64,000 nucleotides of DNA from DUQW01 sp050953825 (lineage in GTDB: Bacteria; Bacillota_I; Bacilli_A; Acholeplasmatales; Acholeplasmataceae). Each line of letters begins with the position of its first letter. Positions within the stretch are counted from its first letter, which is position 1. The DNA lies in contig JBMNNF010000010.1 of assembly GCA_050953825.1 (NCBI GenBank), positions 1-64,000 of the forward strand. The letters run 5' to 3'. Of the stretch, positions 34,287-42,713 are shown piece by piece. The position numbers and the translations under genes were made by a program. A model generated the notes under the pieces. It was not told the DNA's origin, did no database searches, and saw nothing but the letters and a program-made list of their open reading frames with translations.

Positions 34287-34328
34287 TGTTATAATTTATA
34301 GTGTAGCAAATAGGAGATTTACACTATG
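34287..34328 (+). promoter_or_regulatory. Extended -10 promoter with inverted repeat reaching the start codon
   Basis: TGTTATAAT (34287-34295) is an extended -10 element. An 8-bp inverted repeat, ATAGTGTA (34298-34305) and TACACTAT (34320-34327), spans the expected transcription start, encloses the TAGGAG ribosome binding site and ends in the exporter's ATG (34326). Confidence 0.6.
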
Positions 34329-36149
34329 AAAAACATTTGCAATTTATTTAAATGGACCAAAAAACATATTTTTACTTTACTAGTTGTTCTTTTTTTGGCC
34401 GCATTTGCTCCGTTTACCTATTCATACGTTCCGCTGTTTATTAAGTATATATTTGATGTCGTATTATTGAAAGGTAGCAGTAGCGATATTGCCTTACCTT
34501 TTTTCTTAATCAAGCATTTTGATACATTAGAAGGATTGAAAGCGATTATTAATGTTAGTTTGATTTTAGTGATTTATCAAACGCTTCGTAGTATCATTTT
34601 ATTTTCTAATGGATTTTTTAGAGGGACATTAAGCCAAGAAATATCATATGATATGCGCAACAAGATGTATGTGCATATTCAAAATTTATCTTATAGTTAT
34701 CATTCAAATGCGAATACTGGAGATTTACTTCAAAGATGTACTTCAGATATTGAAACAGTTCAATCTTTTTTGGCTGCTCAATTTCCGCAAGTGATTGGTA
34801 TTCTCGCTCAATTTACTTTCGGAGCGATGCAATTAGGTTTAATTAATATTTATTTAATGTTGTCAACGATGGTGTTGCTGCCAATATCAGTCATTTCATC
34901 AATTTGGTATTTTAAATATGTAACTAAAAAATTTGATGAAATTGAAGAAGTAGAAGCACAAATGACGACAACCATTCAAGAAAATATTAATGGGATTAGA
35001 GTTGTCAAGGCGTTCAATTCAGAGATTGAAGAAATCAATAAATTTGATGCAAATAGTAAAGCTTATCGTAATGAGTCGCAAAAATTAAACAAGGTCGCCG
35101 CTATTTATTGGGGGTTATCTGATTTTTCATCATTTTTATCATATGCAATTACATTAGTTGTTGCAATTTACTTATCGCAACAACGAGTAATGACAACTGG
35201 CGATATTATTGCAAGTTTAATGTATATTGGAATGCTAGTTTGGCCAATCAGAGGTTTAGGAAGGATCATTGGTGATTTTGGTAAAGCGATTATTGCTAAT
35301 AAACGCGTATTAGAGGTTTTAGAAACGCCAGATGAATATGTTAATGATGGTACGCTTGAGCCAATAATTACTGGTGATATCGAATTTAGAGATGTGAAAT
35401 ATCGTTATACTGAAAATGCTGATTTATTAAACGGAGTGTCCTTTAAAATTAAAGCCGGACAAACGATTGCCTTAGTTGGTAAAACTGGTGCCGGTAAATC
35501 GACTGTTGCCTCGTTATTAACTAGATTAATTGATTCAAATGATGGAGAAATCTTACTGGATGGTGTTAATATTAAAGACATTAAAAAACGCCATGTTAGA
35601 GAAAATATTGGATTAGTGTTACAAGAACCGTTTTTATATACGAGATCAATTTATGAAAATATTAGTATTGCTAGACCACAAACAGAAAAACATTTAGTTT
35701 ATGATGCGGCAACGATTGCAACAATTGCCACGGATATTAATAAATTTGAAAAAGGTTATGACACATTAGTTGGAGAAAAAGGTGTCACTTTATCAGGTGG
35801 GCAAAAACAAAGAGTGGCAATTGCTAGAATGTTGCTACTTGAAAAGCCAGTAGTTATTTTTGACGATTCATTATCAGCAGTTGATACTACTACTGACTTA
35901 ATGATTCGTCAAGCTTTAAAAAATAGAAATGAAAATTTAACTTCGATTATTATTACCCATCGGATTACGACAGCGAAAGAAGCTGATTTAGTAATTGTTT
36001 TAGATAGTGGCAAAGTATCACAAATGGGAACTCATGATGAGTTAGCCAAAGTAGAAGGACTATATAAGAACTTATGGGATATTCAAGGTCAACTTGAGGA
36101 AAGTTTTTTAACTCATATTAAAGGAGAACCACAAAATGCAAAATTATGA
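34326..36149 (+). CDS. ABC exporter half-transporter (second heterodimer, degenerate-site subunit)
   Basis: 607-residue fused permease and ATPase. Six membrane helices are followed by Walker A G-K-T-G-A-G-K-S-T, Q-loop L-Q-E-P-F-L-Y, signature L-S-G-G-Q-K-Q and Walker B V-V-I-F-D-D-S-L-S-A-V-D, where Asp replaces the catalytic Glu. H-loop T-H-R-I-T-T is present. It belongs to the heterodimeric multidrug/peptide exporter class (YheI/BmrC-like); substrate unknown. The short leader has an inverted repeat over the start codon, suggesting a local regulator. It overlaps its partner by 14 bases. Confidence 0.9.
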   Translation: MKNICNLFKWTKKHIFTLLVVLFLAAFAPFTYSYVPLFIKYIFDVVLLKGSSSDIALPFFLIKHFDTLEGLKAIINVSLILVIYQTLRSIILFSNGFFRGTLSQEISYDMRNKMYVHIQNLSYSYHSNANTGDLLQRCTSDIETVQSFLAAQFPQVIGILAQFTFGAMQLGLINIYLMLSTMVLLPISVISSIWYFKYVTKKFDEIEEVEAQMTTTIQENINGIRVVKAFNSEIEEINKFDANSKAYRNESQKLNKVAAIYWGLSDFSSFLSYAITLVVAIYLSQQRVMTTGDIIASLMYIGMLVWPIRGLGRIIGDFGKAIIANKRVLEVLETPDEYVNDGTLEPIITGDIEFRDVKYRYTENADLLNGVSFKIKAGQTIALVGKTGAGKSTVASLLTRLIDSNDGEILLDGVNIKDIKKRHVRENIGLVLQEPFLYTRSIYENISIARPQTEKHLVYDAATIATIATDINKFEKGYDTLVGEKGVTLSGGQKQRVAIARMLLLEKPVVIFDDSLSAVDTTTDLMIRQALKNRNENLTSIIITHRITTAKEADLVIVLDSGKVSQMGTHDELAKVEGLYKNLWDIQGQLEESFLTHIKGEPQNAKL

Positions 36150-37965
36150 TGAACATAATGAAGAAATTAAAAAACTAAATATCTCCGTTTGGGAAAAAAT
36201 CTTTCGAGTAATGATTCAAAAGAAAAAACCGTTATTCTTTTTAATTATTTCCTCTATTCTTTTAGCTTGTCTTGATATTGTATATCCACTAATGAACTCA
36301 TATGCGATTAAGACTTATTTTAGTGATAACCCTGATTATTCAACTGGAGTTGCGTTTATTGTTTTATACATAGGATTAGCGGCAACCTTTGGGGTAGTAG
36401 TTTTTGGATTTATTCGATCAGCAGGAACATTAGAAGTAGAAATCGGTTATGAACTTAGAAAACAAGCTTTTAATAAAGTTCAAGTTTTATCATTTAATTA
36501 TTTTGATAAAACTCCAGCGGGGTGGATTGTTGCCAGATTAACTAGTGACTCAAGAAGATTATCAACCATTGTTTCATGGGGCCTAATGGATGGTATTTGG
36601 GGTTTCGGTACTATGTTTGGTACTTTAGTTGTGATGTTTATTATTAAATGGCAACTGGCTTTAATTATGATTGTTATGATTGGTTTGATTTTTTTAATAA
36701 GTGTTTTCTTTAGAAAAAGAATTTTAAAAGCACATCGTGAAATAAGAAAAACTAATTCTAAAATTACCGCATCATATAATGAAGGAATTATGGGTAACAA
36801 AACATCTAAAACGCTAGTTTTAGAACGTTATAATTATGATGGTTTTCACAATTTAACTGACGATATGAAACGAAAATCGATTCGAGCAGTTTTCTATTCA
36901 TCAATTTTTTGGCCAATCTTAATTGTAGTTAGTTATACTGGCTTAATGTTCGTTTTAGGTATTGGTGGTAATATGGTCATTAAAAATTTAATTGATGTAG
37001 CTACATTATATTTATTTGTTACATATTCATTAAGATTTTTTGATCCGATTATTTCATTAGCTAATATTTTAGCTGAACTGCAACAAGCACAAGCTGCTGC
37101 TGAAAGAATTGTTGGGTTAATTGAAGAAGAACCACAAATTATTGATACCCAAGAAATCAAAGAAAAATATGGTGATATTCTAGATCCAAAAGAAGAAAAT
37201 TATCTTGATATTAAAGGTAAAGTAACTTTCAAAAATGTCACATTTTCTTATTTACCAGAAGAGATAGTTTTAAAAGATTTTAATTTAGAAGTAAACGAAG
37301 GAGACAGCATCGCTTTAGTTGGTGCTACAGGATCCGGCAAGTCAACGATTGTTAACTTGGTTTGTCGTTTTTATGAGCCGAATGAAGGTGAGATTTTAAT
37401 TGATGATATCAATTATAAAGACATCTCATTGGGTAATTTAAGAGCTAGTTTAGGATACGTTTTACAAACGCCACATTTATTTAATATGTCGGTTTTTGAT
37501 AACATTAGATATGGCAAACAAGATGCAACATTAAATGATGTGATATCGGTTAGTAAAGCCGTTGGTGCTCATGAGTTCATCATGAAAATGGAAAAAGGAT
37601 ATGACACTTTAGTTGGTGAAGAAGGAGCATTACTCTCGACAGGTGAAAGACAACTTGTGAGCTTTGCTAGAGCGCTATTAGTTGATCCTAAAATCTTAGT
37701 TTTAGATGAAGCCACTTCATCAATTGATACTGAAACGGAAAAGGCAATTTTAGGAGCAATCGAAAAAGTAATGAAAGGTAGAACAACCTTTATTGTGGCT
37801 CACCGATTATCAACGATTAGAAATGTATCTAAAATTTTAGTGATTGATAAAGGAAAAATTATTGAGTCTGGAACTCATCAAGAATTAATTGATTTAGAAG
37901 GTAATTATTATCAATTATATAAGAATCAATTTATTGATGAACAGATTTTAAAATCAACAAGATAA
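36136..37965 (+). CDS. ABC exporter half-transporter (second heterodimer, partner)
   Basis: 609 residues, YheH/BmrD-like. Six membrane helices precede an ATPase with Walker A G-A-T-G-S-G-K-S-T, Q-loop L-Q-T-P-H-L-F, a signature altered to L-S-T-G-E-R-Q, Walker B I-L-V-L-D-E-A-T-S-S-I-D with the catalytic Glu, and H-loop A-H-R-L-S-T. The altered signature here and the Asp in the partner fit an asymmetric ATPase. AAGGAG before the ATG lies inside the upstream gene. The guanylate kinase-like gene follows after 12 bases. Confidence 0.9.
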   Translation: MQNYDEHNEEIKKLNISVWEKIFRVMIQKKKPLFFLIISSILLACLDIVYPLMNSYAIKTYFSDNPDYSTGVAFIVLYIGLAATFGVVVFGFIRSAGTLEVEIGYELRKQAFNKVQVLSFNYFDKTPAGWIVARLTSDSRRLSTIVSWGLMDGIWGFGTMFGTLVVMFIIKWQLALIMIVMIGLIFLISVFFRKRILKAHREIRKTNSKITASYNEGIMGNKTSKTLVLERYNYDGFHNLTDDMKRKSIRAVFYSSIFWPILIVVSYTGLMFVLGIGGNMVIKNLIDVATLYLFVTYSLRFFDPIISLANILAELQQAQAAAERIVGLIEEEPQIIDTQEIKEKYGDILDPKEENYLDIKGKVTFKNVTFSYLPEEIVLKDFNLEVNEGDSIALVGATGSGKSTIVNLVCRFYEPNEGEILIDDINYKDISLGNLRASLGYVLQTPHLFNMSVFDNIRYGKQDATLNDVISVSKAVGAHEFIMKMEKGYDTLVGEEGALLSTGERQLVSFARALLVDPKILVLDEATSSIDTETEKAILGAIEKVMKGRTTFIVAHRLSTIRNVSKILVIDKGKIIESGTHQELIDLEGNYYQLYKNQFIDEQILKSTR

Positions 37966-37977
37966 AGGAGGGAAACT

Positions 37978-38520
37978 ATGATTATTATCGTAGGTGCTAG
38001 TGCTAGTGGTAAAACTGAAATTACCAAAGTTTTAATCAATAAATACAATTATCATAAATGTGTTACCACGACAACTCGTGAACCACGAGTTGGTGAAGTT
38101 GATGGAAGAGATTATCATTTTTTACCATTGCACATCTTTTTGGAAAGAGTTAATAATGATGAATTTGTTGAATTTAATGAGTATCGTGATAACTATTATG
38201 GAATTCAAAAAAAGGATATCACTGATGATGCAGTAGTAATTTTAGAACCACATGGTGCTAATGAATTGTTAGAACAGTTAGGTGATCAAATTTTCTTAGT
38301 TTTAGTAGAATCAAGTTTAGAAAAGAGACAAGAAAGAATGATTGCTAGAGGGGATAATTTAGAAGAAGTTTTAAAAAGATTAGCTCAAGACGATGAATTG
38401 TTTAATAAAGATAAATTATTAAAGGTTGATTTATTGATTCATAATGATCAACAAACTTTAGAAGAATTAGCAACTTTAATTCACACAAATTACAAAAATT
38501 TTCAGAAAAATCAAAAGTAA
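37978..38520 (+). CDS. Guanylate kinase-like protein
   Basis: 180-residue P-loop kinase. Walker A is G-A-S-A-S-G-K-T (6-13). T-T-T-R-E-P-R-x-G-E-x-D-G-x-D-Y-H-F is the GMP-binding segment of guanylate kinases, and F-x-E-Y-x-x-N-Y-Y-G-I also matches. The usual function is GMP to GDP. The R-x-x-R-x-x-R-G part is present as R-Q-E-R-M-I-A-R-G. The protein is slightly shorter than typical Gmk and lies after exporter genes rather than beside rpoZ, so it may be a second, diverged copy. Strong AAAGGAGGG ribosome binding site. Confidence 0.82.
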   Translation: MIIIVGASASGKTEITKVLINKYNYHKCVTTTTREPRVGEVDGRDYHFLPLHIFLERVNNDEFVEFNEYRDNYYGIQKKDITDDAVVILEPHGANELLEQLGDQIFLVLVESSLEKRQERMIARGDNLEEVLKRLAQDDELFNKDKLLKVDLLIHNDQQTLEELATLIHTNYKNFQKNQK

Positions 38521-38546
38521 GGGCATGTAATTATGCCCTGCTTTTT
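38521..38546 (+). terminator. Intrinsic terminator after the guanylate kinase gene
   Basis: GGGCAT pairs with ATGCCC around GTAATT, followed by TGCTTTTT. Confidence 0.8.
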
Positions 38547-38580
38547 ATCTATTGTATAATATCAAGGAGAGGTGAAAAAT

Positions 38581-39102
38581 ATGTTAAAAAACAAAAAAGT
38601 TATTGAATTATTACAACAACAAGTTAATGCTGAATTCTATTCTGCATATTTATATTTAGACTTTGCAAACTGGCTCGAAGTTGAAGGATTACCTGGATTC
38701 GCTAATTGGTATAAAATCCAAGCTAAGGAAGAATTAGTTCATGGTCATTTATTTATGGATTACTTACAAGCTCATGGTATTTTAGTTGATTTACAACCAA
38801 TTGCTAAACCAGATTTCAAAATTACTAATGTTGAATCTATTTTAAATGAGGGGTTAAAACATGAACAACATGTTACCGATTTAATCCATAATATTTATAA
38901 AGTTGCATTAGAAGCTAGTGATTTTAGAACTACAGAATTATTAAACTGGTTTGTGAAAGAACAACTTGAAGAAGAAGTTAATGCTCAAGATTTAATTGAT
39001 AAATATAAATTAGTTAAAAATTGCGGAACTGGCGTTTATAAATTAGATAAAGAATTAAGTAAACGCGAGTGGGAAGAACCAGACTTTAAAGTTGTTGACT
39101 AA
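38581..39102 (+). CDS. ftnA: Non-heme ferritin
   Basis: Iron-storage protein of 173 residues that oxidises Fe2+ and stores it in a 24-subunit shell. Ferroxidase ligands are visible: E in Q-Q-V-N-A-E-F-Y-S-A-Y-L-Y, the E-E-L-V-H-G-H pair in helix B, E in K-H-E-Q-H-V-T, and E-Q-L-E-E-E-V in helix D. No heme-binding Met of bacterioferritin is evident. ATG at 38581 has AAGGAGAGGTG in front; GTG at 38572 lies within that site and is not the start. It is flanked by terminators, so it is monocistronic. Confidence 0.95.
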   Translation: MLKNKKVIELLQQQVNAEFYSAYLYLDFANWLEVEGLPGFANWYKIQAKEELVHGHLFMDYLQAHGILVDLQPIAKPDFKITNVESILNEGLKHEQHVTDLIHNIYKVALEASDFRTTELLNWFVKEQLEEEVNAQDLIDKYKLVKNCGTGVYKLDKELSKREWEEPDFKVVD

Positions 39103-39114
39103 TAATTAACGTTG

Positions 39115-39143
39115 AAAGGCCCAAACTTTTTGGGTCTTTTTTT
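39115..39143 (+). terminator. Intrinsic terminator after ferritin
   Basis: AAAGGCCCAAA pairs with TTTGGGTCTTT (one G-U) around CTT, and T residues continue to 39143. Confidence 0.88.
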
Positions 39144-39168
39144 AAAATTACCATAATCGTCCTAAAAT

Positions 39169-39196
39169 TTACATTCAATTAAGAAAATAGTATAAT
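39169..39196 (+). promoter_or_regulatory. Promoter of tRNA-Arg(CCU)
   Basis: TTACAT (39169-39174), 16 bases, TATAAT (39191-39196), 23 bases before the mature tRNA. Confidence 0.6.
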
Positions 39197-39219
39197 GTAT
39201 GTAAGACTTATCAAAAGTT

Positions 39220-39296
39220 GCGCTCGTAGCTCAGCTGAATAGAGCAAGACTCTCCTAAGGTCTAGGTCGAAGGTTTGAATCCTTTCGGGCGCGCCA
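39220..39296 (+). tRNA. tRNA-Arg (anticodon CCT)
   Basis: 77 bases with encoded CCA. The acceptor GCGCTCG pairs with CGGGCGC (one G-U). Anticodon stem AGACT/GGTCT with loop CTCCTAA gives anticodon CCT. The T arm is GAAGG-TTTGAAT-CCTTT; the loop starts TTTG, not TTCG, and one closing pair is G-U. It reads AGG. Confidence 0.93.
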
Positions 39297-39325
39297 TCAA
39301 ATATAAAAGAAGCGAGGCATATTAT

Positions 39326-39540
39326 ATGATGAAATGTACACACTGTAAGAGTGACAAACTAATTAAAACTGAATTACCAATCCCATTTTGGCGAAGGTGG
39401 AACGACTTTAACTAATGAAGTAGAATTTTATTTATGTATTTGATTGTGGTCACTTCTAATTTTTTTCAATACAAAAAGCTAAAAATTATAAAGCGTTAGT
39501 GAGATCAATTCAAGATTTAGAGAAAAAATGTCAAGTATGA
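39326..39540 (+). pseudogene. Remnant of a small zinc-ribbon protein gene
   Basis: Starts M-M-K-C-T-H-C-K-S-D-K-L-I-K-T and stops early in frame at about 39413. Other frames continue a coherent small protein: G-E-G-G-T-T-L-T-N-E-V-E-F-Y-L-C, then C-G-H-F, then K-A-K-N-Y-K-A-L-V-R-S-I-Q-D-L-E-K-K-C. Restoring it needs removal of one T near 39391 (TTTTGG) and one T near 39441 (ATTTGATT), and a stop must also be lost near 39460. Two CxxC pairs suggest a zinc ribbon of about 70 residues. It is probably decayed. Confidence 0.55.
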
Positions 39541-39607
39541 AAAACTTGATAAAAATAAATTTTAATCAAATAAAAGTTTAATTGGTAAAACAATAATTGG
39601 AGTAAAT

Positions 39608-40525
39608 ATGTTAGTAATTACTGGGGCTAGTGGCCATATTGGTAATAATTTAGTTAGATTGTTAATGGAACGCGAGATTCCATTTAAAGTATTATTAAGA
39701 CGAGAAGGAAAAGAATTAGCGGGTTTAGATATTGAAAAATATATTGGTAACCTTTATAGCTATGATTTTTATAATGAGCAGATTAATAAAGGTGATACAG
39801 TTATTCATTTAGCGGGTTATATTGATTTAGAAAATAAAGACTATCATCAATGTTACCAAGCGAATTATGAAATGACCAAAATTATTGCTGATATTTGTTT
39901 AGAAAAAAATGTTCGTTTAATATTTACCTCATCAACTGATATTTTATACCATAGTGATACAGGTTTTTATATTGAAGAAGATGTTGAAAAAATCAAAGAT
40001 TATTATCCGAAAACGAAAACGATGGCCACACTTTATGTGAAAGAACTTCAAAAGAAGGGTCTTAACGCTATCATTTTATATCCCACATCAGTTATTGGTA
40101 TTAATGATCATAAAGGGTCACACGCTGGTAAAGAAATTGTTAAGGGATATAATAAAAAGTGGTTACCTTATGTTAAAGGTGGATATGATTTTATTGATGT
40201 TTTGGATGTTTCTAATGCGATTATTAATGCGGTAAGTAGTCCAGTAACAGATGATATTATTTTATCTGGTAATTACTATACAATTAAAGAACTATATCAG
40301 TTAATTGGCAAGTTAACTGGAGAAAAGAAAAAATTAATTTATGTTCCAAGATGGTTAGCTAAATTTGGAACTAGATTTATTGATGGGTTATCACCAATGA
40401 TGATTGATATTGTTGCTAAATCAAGACCGTTTAATGATCCTAAAACTAAGTTAATTTTGACAGAACAGACACCAATTGAGACTACATTTGAAAATGTGAT
40501 AAAAGAAGCGAATGCTAAAAAATAA
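39608..40525 (+). CDS. NAD(P)-dependent epimerase/reductase, extended SDR family
   Basis: 305 residues with the N-terminal Rossmann signature G6-A-S-G9-H-I-G12 and the catalytic Y133-x-x-x-K137 pair (Y-P-K-T-K), preceded by the Ser-rich strand F-T-S-S-T-D. The overall form resembles dihydroflavonol 4-reductase-like and sugar-nucleotide epimerase-like SDRs (A-G-Y-I-D-L-E, then Y-P-T-S-V-I-G). The substrate cannot be told. ATTGGAG precedes the ATG. It stands alone between the zinc-ribbon remnant and a terminator. Confidence 0.85.
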   Translation: MLVITGASGHIGNNLVRLLMEREIPFKVLLRREGKELAGLDIEKYIGNLYSYDFYNEQINKGDTVIHLAGYIDLENKDYHQCYQANYEMTKIIADICLEKNVRLIFTSSTDILYHSDTGFYIEEDVEKIKDYYPKTKTMATLYVKELQKKGLNAIILYPTSVIGINDHKGSHAGKEIVKGYNKKWLPYVKGGYDFIDVLDVSNAIINAVSSPVTDDIILSGNYYTIKELYQLIGKLTGEKKKLIYVPRWLAKFGTRFIDGLSPMMIDIVAKSRPFNDPKTKLILTEQTPIETTFENVIKEANAKK

Positions 40526-40551
40526 CATCAAAAAATTTAATTAATGTTAAG

Positions 40552-40573
40552 AGGCTTTTATAAAGCCTTTTTT
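40552..40573 (+). terminator. Intrinsic terminator after the SDR gene
   Basis: AGGCTTT pairs with AAAGCCT around TAT, then TTTTT. Confidence 0.85.
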
Positions 40574-40596
40574 CATTATTTTTCATAAAATAGTAG

Positions 40597-40642
40597 TTGA
40601 AGGGGTTATTATTATGTTATAATAATAGTATCGGTTTGGAGG
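40597..40642 (+). promoter_or_regulatory. Promoter and ribosome binding site of the EIIA-jetABC-EI operon
   Basis: TGTTATAAT (40615-40623) is an extended -10 element. A weak TTGAAG at 40597-40602 may act as -35 with a 15-base spacer. GGAGG at 40638-40642 lies seven bases before the ATG at 40650. No cre site or other operator was seen. Confidence 0.6.
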
Positions 40643-40649
40643 TTTATAA

Positions 40650-41339
40650 ATGGTTAAAGATTGCTTAGTATATTTAGATTATGAAGTTAGCGACATGCAA
40701 GAGTTTTTAAAATCAGCTGCCGAAACCATTTTTAAAGCCGGATTAGTCACTGAAGGCGATTCATTTCATCAAGCGTTATTAATTAGAGAAGCGGAAATTA
40801 CGACAGGTGTTGGTAGAGGTGTCGCTTTTCCTCATGCCTATGGTGATTATATTAAGGCACCTTTCGTCGTTTTATTTCGTACAACTCAACCAATTGACTA
40901 TAAATCAATTGATGGACAACCAGTTGATTTATTTTTTGTCATTGGAACACCAACTAATGCTGAAGAAACTCATTTAAAAATTTTATCAAGACTAGCTCAA
41001 AATTTTGCTCAATGGGAATTTCGAGAAGAACTAAGGATTTCTGATGATGCTGAATTAATTGTTGATGTTTTAAAACGAATTTTTCAACCAATGGTCAATA
41101 TTATCTTAAAAGATAAACAAATTCGAGAAAAAATTTTAAAAGAATTTTCGCCACATATCAACTTTTTCTTTCATGAAAATGGCGAAACGGTTGAACCATT
41201 TGAAATTCACATCTCAGATTTAACATTCGCTATAGATACAGAAACTAATAACCGGTTAATTCACAATTCATATTCATTAGAAGAAGCGAAAACCGTATTA
41301 AGAAAATTATTAGGTAAAAATAAGGAGGTCAAGGTATGA
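40650..41339 (+). CDS. PTS EIIA (fructose/mannitol/nitrogen-type) protein with a C-terminal extension
   Basis: 229 residues. Residues 1-150 match the PTS EIIA type-2 fold: G-V-G-R-G-V-A-F-P-H62-A carries the phospho-acceptor His, followed by P-F-V-V-L-F-R-T-T-Q-P-I-D and D-L-F-F-V-I-G-T-P (residues 71-115), and H-L-K-I-L-S-R-L-A-Q. Such domains receive phosphate from HPr and pass it to EIIB or act as regulators (PtsN-like). No EIIB or EIIC domain or gene is nearby. The last 80 residues are not recognised. The gene begins a six-gene chain with jetABC and enzyme I, overlapping jetA by four bases (ATGA). A regulatory role toward the SMC complex is inference. Confidence 0.85.
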   Translation: MVKDCLVYLDYEVSDMQEFLKSAAETIFKAGLVTEGDSFHQALLIREAEITTGVGRGVAFPHAYGDYIKAPFVVLFRTTQPIDYKSIDGQPVDLFFVIGTPTNAEETHLKILSRLAQNFAQWEFREELRISDDAELIVDVLKRIFQPMVNIILKDKQIREKILKEFSPHINFFFHENGETVEPFEIHISDLTFAIDTETNNRLIHNSYSLEEAKTVLRKLLGKNKEVKV

Positions 41340-42712
41340 ATAAACTATTTGATGTAATCAACCCTAATTTCTTTAATGTTCTATCCAGCCCAAATAAAGA
41401 AATTTATGTTGATTGTATCTTTATTATTTATGAGTCCCTTGATAGTGTTGAAGATGCATTTCAAGGAGATCGTGAATTCGTGATGCAACGATTAATTCAT
41501 TATTTCGATGAATTAGAGTTAAAAGGAGTTAATGAATTTGATGATAATCGAACTAGTCGCCAAAAAGCGACCGCTGTCATTAATTATTTTAAAGAAAGTG
41601 GTTGGATTGGTGAAGAAGAGTTAGGTGATTATAAAACATCACTTAACTTATTTGATTATACTATTAGAATCGTTGATGTTTTAAAATCAATTAAAGACCG
41701 CGAACAAGTTGAATATACTGGTGAAATCTTTACTGTTTATTCAGTTTTACAAAACTTTAATGTTGATGAAGGTGTCGGTATTATTGAACAAGCTTACGAT
41801 TCAACTAATCAAATTATTAAAAACTTAAAAGGATTAAAAGCGAATATTTACCGCTATTATTACGATATTACTTTAAATCAAGATAATCAAGATTTGCAAA
41901 ATTTATTAGAAAAGTTATTAGTTGAATATAAAAATAACTTTTTTGACAATGCATACTACAACTTAAAAACTAAAGACAGTTTACCGAGATATAAAAAATC
42001 AATTATCGATAAAACTTTAGATATTTATAATGATGATGAGATTATGCATCAATTAGCACTTAATACTATGGAAGTTAAAAAAATTGAAGACTATGATGAA
42101 GCTTTTCATTATATTGAAGAAAAATTACGATTTATTACCGATTCATTTAATGCCTTTGATTATTTAATACTAGCGATTGACCGTAAAAACGAACAATATG
42201 TGAGTGCGGCCGCATCAAAGATTTTATTCTTAACTAATCATTCAGATGATATTGAAGGAATCTTCAATCGTATCTTTAAGATTGTAGTTGATAGTAATGA
42301 AGATGAGTTTGAATATGATCAATTATTTAACTTATTCCACGCTAGAAATTTAGATACTGAATCATTATATACTCAAAGACGATTAAGAATTGACGCTGAT
42401 CCAGAACCAGTAACGATTTTAGATGATTTAATTAGCGATGAATTGAAACGACAAAAGATTCAATTTTTAGTTAAAAATAATATTTATGGTAAAAAAGAAA
42501 TCAATCGTTATGTATTAGCTAAATTAAATCATGCTGGTCAAATTGAAGCTTCAGCATTACCATTAGAAAGTGAAGAAGACTACATTAAATTAATTTTAAT
42601 TTTCCTATATTCAAGATCGGTCGGAATGGACTATCATATTGAAATGTTACATCGTGAAACTAAGTCAAACTTTGCAACATTTAATAACTTTTTAATAATC
42701 AGAGGTAGATAA
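41336..42712 (+). CDS. jetA: JetA-like (MukF/MksF-type kleisin) subunit
   Basis: 458 residues, mainly helical and acidic. The N terminus (L-F-D-V-I-N-P-N-F-F-N-V-L, then Y-V-D-C-I-F-I-I-Y) and length fit the Wadjet JetA family of Firmicutes (DUF5716-type), the winged-helix kleisin that bridges JetC heads. Assignment rests on this N-terminal pattern, size and its place before a JetB-sized protein and an SMC-like ATPase. No catalytic motif is expected or seen. It overlaps the EIIA gene by four bases; jetB starts one base after its stop. Confidence 0.8.
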   Translation: MNKLFDVINPNFFNVLSSPNKEIYVDCIFIIYESLDSVEDAFQGDREFVMQRLIHYFDELELKGVNEFDDNRTSRQKATAVINYFKESGWIGEEELGDYKTSLNLFDYTIRIVDVLKSIKDREQVEYTGEIFTVYSVLQNFNVDEGVGIIEQAYDSTNQIIKNLKGLKANIYRYYYDITLNQDNQDLQNLLEKLLVEYKNNFFDNAYYNLKTKDSLPRYKKSIIDKTLDIYNDDEIMHQLALNTMEVKKIEDYDEAFHYIEEKLRFITDSFNAFDYLILAIDRKNEQYVSAAASKILFLTNHSDDIEGIFNRIFKIVVDSNEDEFEYDQLFNLFHARNLDTESLYTQRRLRIDADPEPVTILDDLISDELKRQKIQFLVKNNIYGKKEINRYVLAKLNHAGQIEASALPLESEEDYIKLILIFLYSRSVGMDYHIEMLHRETKSNFATFNNFLIIRGR

Positions 42713-42713
42713 T

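Noticed and set aside
41090..41339. Hidden HPr domain at the C terminus of the EIIA-like protein
   Set aside because: No G-L-H-A-R-P active-site motif is present; the segment remains unassigned.
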